DNA of 64,000 nucleotides from Glebionis coronaria (taxonomy: Eukaryota; Streptophyta; Magnoliopsida; Asterales; Asteraceae). Location of the stretch: positions 510,268,274-510,332,273 of the forward strand of contig CM046878.1 in assembly GCA_025667525.1 (NCBI GenBank). Direction: 5' to 3'. Below, in pieces: positions 11,801 to 22,043 of the stretch (position 1 is its first letter; the number at the start of each line of letters is the position of its first letter). The position numbers were made by a program, and so were the translations under genes. Below the pieces are notes generated by a model that was given only the letters and a program-made list of their open reading frames with translations, had not been told where the DNA came from and made no database searches.

Positions 11801-12235
11801 CCCAGTTTTTTCTTTTTTCTTTGTATTTCATTGAATTGTGATAATCATAGTTGCATTTCACACTTGGTGAAGTTCGTTTCTTGTTTGTGATTTGGAAAAT
11901 ACTTGGATCTATATGGAGATGTGGTTGAAATAGTAAATATATTACAATCTCGATTTTTTTAATTAATTTTTACGTGTTAATTAGTCTCTATAGCATTTTT
12001 ATATCATTTTTATGCTTTTTTTATAGCAAGCCATACTAACACCTATAGTGACAGACTGCATGTGTCAGAATAGTTTCAACTTGTCCCGACACTATTATGT
12101 GAAAAGGGTGTCACTATATACTTTTACCAGCCGGATTTTAGCTCTGTAGGTGAAAAAAAAAGTCTTTCACCGACACTTTTTTGAACATTTTCTGACACTT
12201 TTTGCGTGTCATTAAAAGACCTTTTTCTTGTAGTG

Positions 12236-14551
12236 CCATGACCATAGCAATGATGCGGTTAAATAAGGCTTAGTGTTCAGGACATTCCGAGTGATTGCCG
12301 CCACATTTTGAGAGCGATTTCTTATTATCCCATTTGCATAAATTTGAGGAAAAGGAAGTGTTTCAGAATATGTTTTTTCCTAGAAAGAAAACATAATTCT
12401 GGTAAGCAGGTTTCTTTTCGTAAAAGTAATACTAAACCTTCTTATTCTGTTTGATAAAAAGTTGAAATGAAATTAGACATATATGCATTTGATATGCAAA
12501 TGTTATTAGAGACACTATTAAGAACTTTATTGAGTCTAATAATATTCTTATAGTATGTCTACTTTGATGACCATTACAAGTAGTGATAGTCAAATGAGAT
12601 CTAACTGCTAACCAAAAGAGTCAGTTTATAATATTAAATCCATGTACCTTTTACTATTTTGTCAAGTTTTGTTTCGTTAAAGGGAAATTCAACTCCGGTA
12701 AAATATATTTTGTCAACTTTTGGAACATCGAATCTGCAATTTATCTAAAAGTAGTTCATCTATCATATCATAAGCTAACTTGACATTCTCTGGCCCATAA
12801 CTTTAATTACCTATAACATGTACGGAATGATGGATTAATCATCCACCATTTCTTAAGTGAGTATTGGTGTTACTGTTTAAACATAAAAAACAGTACCAAT
12901 ATGCATTTCAAAACATCTCTTAAGAAGCAAGAATTTTTTATCTAATCTGACAACGGGGATCTTCTAGATAGTGAATTTGATATGAGTATCGGTGGTGCTG
13001 GTGGGTATGCATTTTATTTACTCCAACTATTTGCTATTACATATTCCAGTTCATATTATTTTATTTTTAAAATTCTAAATAAATCATTGTTGTTCGTAGT
13101 AGATTTTGTGGTCTTGAAGGTATGAAAACCTGTGTATTTTAGAGTAGTGTCTGCATATATGCTCCCATGTGTTTTCAGGCTCACAACTTAGAGAAATCCA
13201 TAGCATCCTTATAAGTGTGATCGCGACAAGTACTAAGATCGATATGTAGTAAGTACTATAAAAAGTACAAGAAGACTTTGAATGATGCGGTTCACTCAGA
13301 AAACATTGAGTCATTATCGGGCCTTCTTTCTCTCGCTTCTCGGGCCGAATCATCAGGCTGGTGATCGATTGTACCCGTCTAAACTCTACTTGTGTGTATT
13401 TATGCCTTGTGATGTCTGTTTATCTGGATACATGCACATCAAATCATGCTTGTGTAATTTTATGCCATATATTATAATAACGGGGGTGTTTGGGATTACA
13501 TTCTGCCACAACCACAACTTAAATAAAATTGAAATGAATCAAATGGTATATCGTACACAATATTAATCATATTTATATAAATGGTATCGTGTAAGGATAT
13601 TTTCTTTTAAAATGTTTAGTTTGCATATATAGATGAGAAAGCCATTCATACCGAAAACAAAAACATTCTAAAGTTACAAACTGTTCTTGTGGATGCAGGG
13701 TGTATGGAAGGCTCATGTTCGGAAACCAGATGAAAGCAAATAGCTTTGGATTATATATGCTGTTTTATTCCACTTCTGAAGGGCTACAACACTATTAACA
13801 TTAAAAATTGTTTCTTCTCATTCCATTTTCCTATTGTAATATGTTTTTTGGTGTGTTTTTAGGAATAATGAGAAATTCTTAGTCTTTTTGACACGGATAC
13901 TGAAATTGTGAATACTGAGATACAAAACAAGGAATCGGGAAATGCTCGGCGATTCCTTATCTGGACGTTATGCAGACGTGACACAAAATGAGGATGCTAA
14001 AAATGGTTTGAGCAGGGATCCTTCTTGAGACGACATGGATGTTCAGTTTCTGAATTCTAAAAGGCAAGATGAGCATTCTAAAGTTACTGATGTTTCTGTA
14101 TTTCTGAATTGTTGTTATTTATGGCTGGTCTATATATTGTAGTTATACATAACTTGTTCCTTATTCATTCTGATTCAAAGCCATAAAACATTCTTCTTGT
14201 CACTAGACTATGTTAAAGTGCCTGATTATAACGTATGGATTATTACTGGTTTTGCAATAACCAGTATGTCAAAGTTGGTGTTGGAGGCCTGGAGGGTGCC
14301 AACATCTGACCATCAGGATACCAGCTACAATCTCTACCATCACGAGAAGTCATTTTAGGCACTGATTCCATTTATATACGTTCAAATGTGTCTCAAAGTT
14401 TTATTTAAAAATATAGTTCAAAACATTAATACTTTATAAAATATCTCTTACAATTTTTGCAATTAATATAGTTTTTGCTTCTAATTATTAATATATTATG
14501 AATTAATATAGTTGCAGCAACTAACCTTACGATAATATGTAATTTGGTTCA
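12236..14551 (+). pseudogene. Exon remnants of an unidentified, decayed host gene
   Basis: Protein-like patches on the plus strand are separated by intron-like AT-rich DNA. They are about 12960-13005 (DLLDSEFDMSIGG), 13283-13363 (ending in ESLSGLLSLASRAESSGW, then a stop), 13697-13742 after a TGCAG acceptor (GVWKAHVRKPDESK, then a stop), and 13880-14100 (DTDTEIVNTEIQNKESG, then a frame change and a stop before DDMDVQFLNSKRQDEHSK). A further patch with an internal stop lies at about 14275-14350. The polar, Ser/Asp/Lys-rich composition suggests a disordered region. I do not recognise the protein. The 31-kb gypsy element separates these remnants from a further exon at 45884. Confidence 0.4.
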
Positions 14552-15334
14552 TGTCACAACCGTGAATTTAGGATCTATTTAATATATGTGAAACGTGTTA
14601 ATTCGGGTTAGACTTGTGTGTCTATTGACGTCCCGATTGATTTCGTGTAATTTTGTACGGATTTAAAATCTTATGAATGACAATCATAAATTATTATTTG
14701 AATGAACATTATTTATTTACGACACATACTAGAAATCCTCATTATAGGATCGACATTTAATTTTATCCAACGTGATCTCATTTAAGAAGTTCGTCACACA
14801 AACCAATATTGTTGCTCGTTATACTTAAACTACACATTTGAGAAAATTTTACATTTTTTTATAACTACTACCACCCAAATTCTACCATGTATATATAAAT
14901 ACACTCCTACAATATTTGACAAAAAAAAAAACTACACTACATAGAGACTTAGCCAAATTAAAAGAAAATATATATTCTTTTCACCTCACCCAAAACAAAA
15001 ATCGGACCCCCTCCCCACTTGAAACAACCCACGTTTTTTTTCTTTCATACTTTGTATCACTCTCACCATTCAAACTTTCCTAGTACCTCAACTCCCCATT
15101 AAATGGGAAGTACTTTTACCTCCCCTCTTGCCCTCACTACCCACCGGATACCAATTTATAGTCAAAGGAAGGTACCATCGATCCCCCCTTTTATTGCCAT
15201 AACCGAAACCCCAAGCACAATGATATTCCCCAAGCTATTTTCGATTTCCCATGCTAGTTCCTTTTGTAAACCTTGGTTACAAACCAACTAAATACCCCAA
15301 CTAAGACTACTTAGTTCCTAACCCCACTCCTGCC

Positions 15335-15342
15335 TATAAATA
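15335..15342 (+). promoter_or_regulatory. TATA box of the 5' LTR
   Basis: TATAAATA sits in a CTGCC...CCAGCTCTACTC context, followed about 30 bp later by ACAAAAACTCACACAC, a good plant polymerase II start region. The same box is kept in the 3' LTR at 42350-42357. Transcription from here would give an R/U5 region of about 3.5 kb. Confidence 0.65.
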
Positions 15343-18086
15343 CCAGCTCTACTCTTCACAAAAACTCACACACACAAAGCAAAAATATCAAAGAAAAACA
15401 CTGATTATGGCACTTCAACAATAAGTGAGCAAGAGTTTTGGGTTGATATTCAAAGGCTAGCTAAAATACTCAAGTTGTTGACGTAGTTCCCTAGTTCCAT
15501 TCTATCATCTCTTCATCAAATACATAGGACCCTTGTAAGTATAAGTACCTTACTCATTTTAAATGGTTGATGATTATACTTGCTAAGAAACTATTACAAA
15601 CTTGATGTAACCAAGTCACAGTTCGGGTTTGGGTGGTAACATAGGCCTTGTGAACAAACAAAAAGACCTTCGTGGTGATACAAGAGGTCACGTTTAGGGT
15701 TTTGATGTGATAGAAACTTTGATGACCAAAGACTACTCAAACTATGCCTTGGTTTAATAAACTACGTATGAAACTTGCACAAAAATACTAGATGTAATGA
15801 CCTTGAAATTTAAGCAAATGCATGAAACCCTAGGGTGACAAATGACGTGATGAACTCGTATGATTTTATGTGAGATTTGAGTATGCAAACACAAACTCAC
15901 ATGCCTTGTTAATATTGATGCGTGTATGTGATTCCAAATTAGGTTTGAACGTGAGTATGTGTGTTAAACCATGAAGAAAATGGACAAGTTGAAATATGAA
16001 AGTGTGTGCATGCATGGTAAATTATTTCTTCTAACTTAATGTGGGTAACTAGGTCGTATAATCAACCGTAAGACAGAAAGAAAGGGGTGAGAACAAGTAT
16101 GGAGCACCTTTCTCTTGAATAACGTGCGTGAGCAGGATAAGAAACATAAAAAAACAGTTTTTCTTTTTTTAAGTATGATGACATGTGCATGCTAGGTTGG
16201 TTGTAAAACTGCCATGTATAAAACATATAGCAAACAATAAATTCCTTCTTTGAAACTTACTGTATAAAGTTATATGTCATGTGTTGTGTCGTCGTGTGTG
16301 AAATCGAACCAACAGGAAAACTATTCGCTAGGTAATGTATTCATGAATTATATGTCTAATCGTTATGTGCCTATATGATGTATGCGTATATGTTGCGAGT
16401 ATTCATGCATGATAGCAGTAAGCAAAACAAAGACTTGTTGTGGTATGCAAGCTAACTATGTGTGAGGGTCATATATAAACAAACGAACCAACATCAGCCT
16501 AAAACTACAGAAACTGGAAATACTTATTGTTGTATATGTGAAAAGGTGAATGAACCGAGTATAAGTGTGTGTGTTTCCTGCATAAAATAATGGGCCAAAG
16601 AAAAGTACTTATTCTTTACTTTCGATGCTACTTGCGTGAACAGTAGAAATAGTAGGAGCGTGGCTACTTTGTATGAATGTATGCAAGTTGATACCCACTT
16701 ATAAATTAATAAACACATATGCAACAAATAAACAACCCCCCCCCCCCTGCGTGAAAATTATGTGTGAAAAGGTTGTACTTGTGCTGGTATGTCAAACAGT
16801 GAGGGTATGTTCCAATTTGTTTAGTTGTCATCATGTATAATGTCACATAAGTAGAATCCCAAAATAAGCAAACAAAATCCTACTAGGCCTTGGAGCTCGT
16901 ATTGCTGCCTGTTAGTGCCTCGTGAAATCAGAGCCTTAAACGAACACATGTAAGACATAGATATGTATGCTTGTGCAAAGGGTAGAAGTATAATTCATGC
17001 GTCTTGCCTTATAACAGTGGGCATTGTATGCAAAATATGTATGCTATATTGACTATGTGAATTATTGTTAGATATGCATGTATATGGTGTATGAATAAAA
17101 CAAATGCAAAAGCAAAGTATGACAATGCTCTCTTTTGGGAATGCCTGTGCAAACAGTGACCAAGTAGCAAGCCCCACCCTTCTTTTTCTTGTTTAGTGAA
17201 TAATGTATACATAAGGTAAGGATGGTACCACTGTATGTGTGTGTCCTTGCGTGAACAGTGGCCCCAAATAAGTAGGACCTGACTTTCCTTGATTTTGTAA
17301 AATGAATGGCTTGTATGTTTGAGTGTACAAAGGACTATGGCTTATTTTGGCATAAACAAGTGAAACCACATGTGTAAATAATAGAACATTATAAGGGTGC
17401 GTGTAGTGGCCGTATGACAGAATATAGGAACTCCATAAATTGTCATTTGTTTTCCAAATTATAAAACAAGTGTAAGTTATATAGTATACATAAAGTATGG
17501 CCGCATTCACTACTTCACGCCTATTTTTAACCCATCAAATGAATTTCGCCCAAAGATCTAAAAATATCTTGTGAAACTTGATCCGGCCTAGTTTTTGAAA
17601 CAACTTTTGGTTTGCCATAAAGTCAAGTAACGAGCCCACAATAAATTTCCAAAGTTGGTCGATTTCCACTTGTATAAAATTGAACTTTACTTGTTGTGTT
17701 TTATGTGTGAGTGCTCTACTTTACATAATAAATTGCTAGACTTAGAGACTTCATAAAAATATGATATTTATCAAGTATCGACGACCTCGCGGCCTAGTTT
17801 TTATAATGAGAGTCCGTTTATTTTTCGGACTATTATTTAATAAGTTATCGAGACCCGAACTTGACCCCGTGACTAATTTTGTTGAACAAGAAAATTGTAT
17901 GAAAACATTTTTATTAATCAAGAGCAAGTATAAATCATCAACCAAGTGCTTCGTACGTTATTATTATTTGTATTTTGCCTAAGTACGGATATTTTGCTTA
18001 GGTTACGAGTAGATTGTTTGCGCATTGGTTTGCGTGCCTTGATTTACCGAGCTATCTTTCTTGATCATATTTACTACTTCATCAAG

Positions 18087-18602
18087 GTGAGTTTCATAGC
18101 CCCCATTTTAAAATTGTTTAACTATTTTGGGGTGAGAACATTGCTTGTTTTAACGGATGGACATAAGTGCCTTAAAAACTCATACGTTTGCCTACATGAT
18201 GTCTAAGTCCCGCCATCCCATGTTGCCTTTTAGCCCACTATCATGAACCGTTAATTACTTTGTGTAAGCGCGAATGTTATGGATAGATCTATCGGGACTA
18301 ACCTCCCTATCTAATTTGGTTGTGTGGCCAAAGTTAGATACACTTACATTTGAGGTGTTACAAATGCTTAGGGATGGGCATTTGCTCGGGCTCTTGTTAT
18401 ATCTTGTTGGTTTAGGTTAACGCTTCGGTGTCATGAGTTTAGGCGTAGGCTATGAAAACGTATACTTTTGATTATAATCTTGTATTTGTTATAAGATTAT
18501 ATGCCGGTTGCCTTGAAAATCTTATGGTTCATCACACTATTTAATCTTAAACCTATGAACTCACCGACCTTTTTGTTGGCGTTTTAGCAATGTTTTTCTC
18601 AG
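18087..18602 (+). promoter_or_regulatory. Conserved LTR module with splice-like borders
   Basis: The module begins AAG|GTGAGTTTCATAGCCCC and ends TTTTTCTCAG|GTATCAAG, which fits a plant intron donor and acceptor about 516 bp apart. Inside lie ATGAACCGTTAATT, AAGCGCGAATG and ATCTATCGGGA. The same words in the same order occur in the 3' LTR here, in the plus-strand LARD LTRs (about 52669-53227 and 59797-60354) and in the minus-strand LTR (about 4115-4611). Splicing is inference; the conservation is seen directly. Confidence 0.5.
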
Positions 18603-18872
18603 GTATCAAGACGGAGGAGTGACGTGGTTATGCTTGGGAGATTTTAATAAAATGGTCGTGACTTGTATTTTGGATGTCCGAAACAATGTTAAAGTCTTTG
18701 AAAACTATGTTTTATTTGATCTTGTGTAATTTGCTTCCGAACTAAACGTATGCTTTTAATTAAATCAAAACGGCTTTTAAATAGTCGTTCTTTGTATCTA
18801 TATCTTGTGATAGTCATGACCGTCGCACCCCATTGCCTTACCTTACTTTGATAAATTGGGGGTGTGACAGAT

Positions 18873-18883
18873 TGGTATCAGAG
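18873..18883 (+). other. Primer-binding site, tRNA-iMet type
   Basis: TGGTATCAGAG lies 3 nt after the LTR end and is complementary to the 3' end of initiator tRNA-Met. The next bases (ATG) diverge from the fuller match CCAGG. Confidence 0.9.
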
Positions 18884-19354
18884 ATGTAGTTATAGAGAAA
18901 TAGGTTATTTTATAAAATGATTTTTATAAACGTGAGTCAAAAATTTGTTTATCGGAAAAATAATTCTAGACTATAACTATCTCTCAAAAATCTCCAAGAA
19001 CCACTTCACTCCACGTCTTCGATACAAGTAAGTTGCAAGTTAGTATAATCTAATTGCCATGCTATTTGATATAAATTATTTGTGACCTAGTTATTTATGC
19101 ACATTGATATACAAAATTTGATATCCTTTAAGGATATGCGCTAGAACGACAATTAATACAATGTTTGTACTAAACATCCAAAATTTGGAGTGCTAATAAC
19201 TTATTGACATGCAAACTTAATATTGAAACAACGACATGATTATTTGAAAATTTTATGAGAGAGTTTTGGGATAAATTATTTTTACAAGTATTTACAAATT
19301 TAAAAGCTATTATTTTCGATCTAATACTAATACATGCCTTGTTTTGGCAGTGCT

Positions 19355-20071
19355 ATGGCGACAACTAGTGACGAGACGATTTACATGGTAGATTCGACCA
19401 ACGGACTAAGGCCAATGAGGATTGGATAATCGCCAGAAAATTCACCCGCAAGAAAGCCACTCCCACTCCCACTCCCAAAGCCGATCATTTGCTACCAAAG
19501 GCGTGGAAAGGCTAAGAAGACTGCTTCCCCTTGCTCATCATCTCTTGCACCCAAGGGGCCTCCTATGCGTCGCATAGCTCGAATGTCAGTGAGGCAAACA
19601 TATGCGGGGAAACAACTTGCTTCTAGAGACAAGGATTTGGCACCGGTTTGCTCCACCTATCTCTCCTTAGGACCTACTTCACCAGTGGATGATGACTTGG
19701 CCTTGCCCAAGATGACTACTATCCCTCCATTCCATGGAGAGGATATCCCCGAGAGCTCTACGGCCCCTAGGTACCGTAGGACCTCTCTACACTCCTTTGC
19801 TCGACTTTACTCCCTACGAGAGGATATGACCTATATCCTTCGTAACTTGGGAAGGTTCCCTCCTTTCTTGATGAGTCGATTTGAGGAGTGCAATAGGGAC
19901 ATCATCGCTGCTTTAGGGATTGTTGACCCATCTGAGCGGGATCGTATTGCCATCATTTCCCGAAGGTTGGATGAACAACACTTTAGGATGGGGGATTTGC
20001 ATAGCCACGTCATTAGGGAGTTGACTAGGTTGTCCAAGAGGGTGGATCGTCTCGAGGGCTTCTCCGACTAG
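19355..20071 (+). pseudogene. Extra ORF upstream of gag, one internal stop
   Basis: An ATG at 19355 starts a frame that is open to 20071 except for one TAA at 19427-19429, giving about 238 codons. The frame after the stop has its first ATG at 19565 (168 codons). After the stop comes a basic, Pro-rich stretch (PLPLPLPKP), then a polar middle, then a C-terminal part with regular hydrophobic spacing and many charged residues (about the last 45 residues, ending SKRVDRLEGFSD) that looks like a coiled coil. I recognise no known domain, and chromoviruses of this lineage normally have only gag-pol. A CAG acceptor-like site (19348-19350) lies just before the ATG. It could encode a gag-accessory factor or be a captured gene. 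Confidence 0.5.
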
Positions 20072-20332
20072 ATGTTTACTAGTCTTGTTATGTTGTATTT
20101 CCGTTTCTTTACTTTTATGTAATCTTTTGAAAACAATTCCCAAAACATTGTAATGCTCTCTCTTTTTGTAAACTTTAAAAATCAGGATGAATGAAATGTT
20201 TGGGTTATGTTTATGTCACTTGTGAAACTTATGATACTTGTTGTGATATCATGAATTATATATGCCATATGAAAGCGTGATATTATAATTGTTAATTCTA
20301 AAGCTCGATGTGATCATTATTAATTTAGATCA

Positions 20333-21267
20333 ATGGCGCCCGTTAGACGTAGAGCAAGACCAAATGCAAACGCAGCCCCCGCTGCTCCAATTGCTATCAA
20401 CCCGACCGTTCTTAACCAAATGATAACGGACGGTGTGGCCGCCGCTCTCGCCGCCGCCGGAAGCACTCAAGAAGAGAACAATACCACTAACACCACGGCA
20501 ACAACTACTTGTACATGCACATACAAGGAGTTTAAGTCTTGCTTCACTGGTTCTTTCAATGGAACCGAAGGGGCCGTGGGTCTTGCTAGGTGGATAGAAC
20601 GATTGGAAGCTTAATTTAGTGTGAGCAATGTGGCGGAAAGTGACAAGGTGAAGACGGATCTAGTACTTTGATTGATGGCGCGTTAACATGGTGGAATATC
20701 CATGTTCGTGCCGTTAGCTTGGAAGCCGCCAATGCCACACCTTGGGCTCATTTCAAAAACATGCTCTACAAAAAGTATTGCCCAAGGAATGAGATGCAAA
20801 GGTTGGAGACGGAATTATGGAACCTTCGTGTGAATGGGACGAACTTGATGTCATATACACAACGGTTCGAAGAACTTAGGTTGATGTGTTCGGAAATGCT
20901 TCCCACGGAAACTCGTGTCGTGGAAAGATTTATGGTGGGATTGCCTTCGTCAATCCGTGGTGACGTCATCTCCTCAAAACCAAAGGATCTCAATGAAGCC
21001 ATTGAAATGGAAAATGGCTTAATGGAAGCTATTATCTTGGACTCGAGTGATCACAAGCGAAAGTGGGAAGGAAACCATGCACCTAATCATGGTAACTACC
21101 CCAACAAGCGCCAAGATAATGTGGCCAAGGCTTTCAATCTCAATGGTGGCTCAAATTACCAAGGTAAGCAACCTTGTTGTGCTAAGTGTGGTAAACACCA
21201 TCCGGGAGCTTGTGGTAAGACTTGCCACAATTGTGGTAAAGACGAACACTTAGCCAAAGAGTGTCGT
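20333..21267 (+). pseudogene. gag: gag (N-terminal part) of the Tekay-like element, broken
   Basis: The start at 20333 gives a basic, Ala-rich N terminus (MAPVRRRARPN). A Retrotrans_gag capsid domain follows: RWIERLEA before the break, GALTWWN after it, then MSYTQRFEEL and RFMVGLP. Two zinc knuckles near the end are CAKCGKHHPGAC and a canonical CX2CX4HX4C (CHNCGKDEHLAKEC). The frame is broken by TAA at 20612-20614 and a frameshift between about 20645 and 20668. The nested Athila-like element inserted directly after the second knuckle; gag resumes at 37870 with a third knuckle. The product would have formed the capsid of cytoplasmic virus-like particles. Confidence 0.88.
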
Positions 21268-21968
21268 TGATGTGTTGTGATTAATACATACGTTATAGGG
21301 TAAGTTAAACAATTACCTTTAGGAAAAAGTAATAGTCTAAAATTACCAAAGATGGATATAATTAAACACTCGTTGTTGAACCAAGTTCGTTGTACACGAA
21401 GATCGAGTGAATTTGAGACGTTATGCTTTGATTTGGACAATTGATTTGAATGGTTTGTCGGTTTTTAAAACTAAAATTAATTCTACTAATTTAAAACTTA
21501 TTTTAATCCTAAAGTGCATGAATCGTAAACCCCGCTATTATTTAAATCTAAAACAATTAAATACTTAAAAATAATTAAAACTATTTAAAAATTAAACTAT
21601 TTAATAATCTATAAAAATAATTCTAATTAATAAAAACAACTTTTAATCTATTTTAAAAATATAATTAAACTTTTAAAACTAATTATCTTTATTAAAAATC
21701 ACTTAAAACAAATCTATTTAAAAACTATTTTTATTTAAATCTAAAATTATGAAAATCTATTTATTTAAATAAACTAATTAAGCTTTTAAGATTTTTAAAA
21801 ACATTTTTTTATTAATTTTATACTAATTATTTTTAACCTAATTAATTAAACTTTTATTTAATAAAAAGTACAATATTGCAAAACTAATTAAACAAAACGT
21901 TTTACTAAAGCTGAAAAGTCAAATTGAAAATACGTATAAAAATTAAATGGTGCAAACTAAAATTAAAG

Positions 21969-22043
21969 AGAGCAGTAGCTCAGATGGTTAACACACTAAA
22001 CATACATCCGTGAGGTCACGTGTTCGATTCCCATACGGGACAT
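21969..22043 (+). other. tRNA-like sequence with A and B boxes inside LTR-A
   Basis: An A-box match TAGCTCAGATGG (21976-21987) and a B-box-like TGTTCGATTCC (22021-22031) are 45 nt apart start to start, the usual spacing in tRNA genes. The tail is CATACGGGACAT. No acceptor stem can be folded, so it is not a functional tRNA gene but a tRNA-related RNA polymerase III promoter remnant. Its orientation is opposite to the host element. Matching sequence sits at the same place in LTR-C (35484-35558, with a perfect GGTTCGATTCC B box) and, diverged, in LTR-B (26468-26541, B box AGGTCGAGACC). Confidence 0.6.

Larger units (their letters stand above)
7001..12235. mobile_element. Non-autonomous CACTA (En/Spm-type) DNA transposon, 5.2 kb
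   Basis: The left end reads CACTGTAAGAAAAAGG and the right end, reverse-complemented, CACTACAAGAAAAAGG: 16-bp terminal inverted repeats with two differences, starting CACT as in the family. Both ends are followed inwards by a TTAATGACAC block. A 3-bp duplication CCA flanks it (6998-7000 and 12236-12238), the size CACTA transposases make. Long subterminal arrays of ACACTTTTT/AAAAAGTGT units are present, most clearly on the left. No TNP2- or TNPA-like transposase is encoded and no ORF exceeds about 100 codons, so any movement would have needed an enzyme in trans. Orientation cannot be set without a gene. Confidence 0.85.
14552..18869 (+). mobile_element. 5' LTR of the Tekay-like element (4318 bp)
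   Basis: It matches 41560-45883 over its full length with scattered substitutions and small indels, for example a longer C run near 16735 than in the 3' copy. It contains a TATA box near 15335. A zone at about 16100-17270 has repeated diverged TGCGTGAACAGTG words. The 3' part has the motif series shared with the LARD LTRs. Short ORFs inside it lack motifs and are broken or shifted in the other LTR. Confidence 0.92.

Noticed and set aside
12960..14350. Naming the host gene remnant
   Set aside because: The peptide patches are short and polar, and I do not recognise the family; a name would be a guess.
21969..22043. Functional tRNA gene
   Set aside because: A and B boxes are present but no acceptor stem or consistent anticodon arm can be drawn, so it is listed only as tRNA-like.
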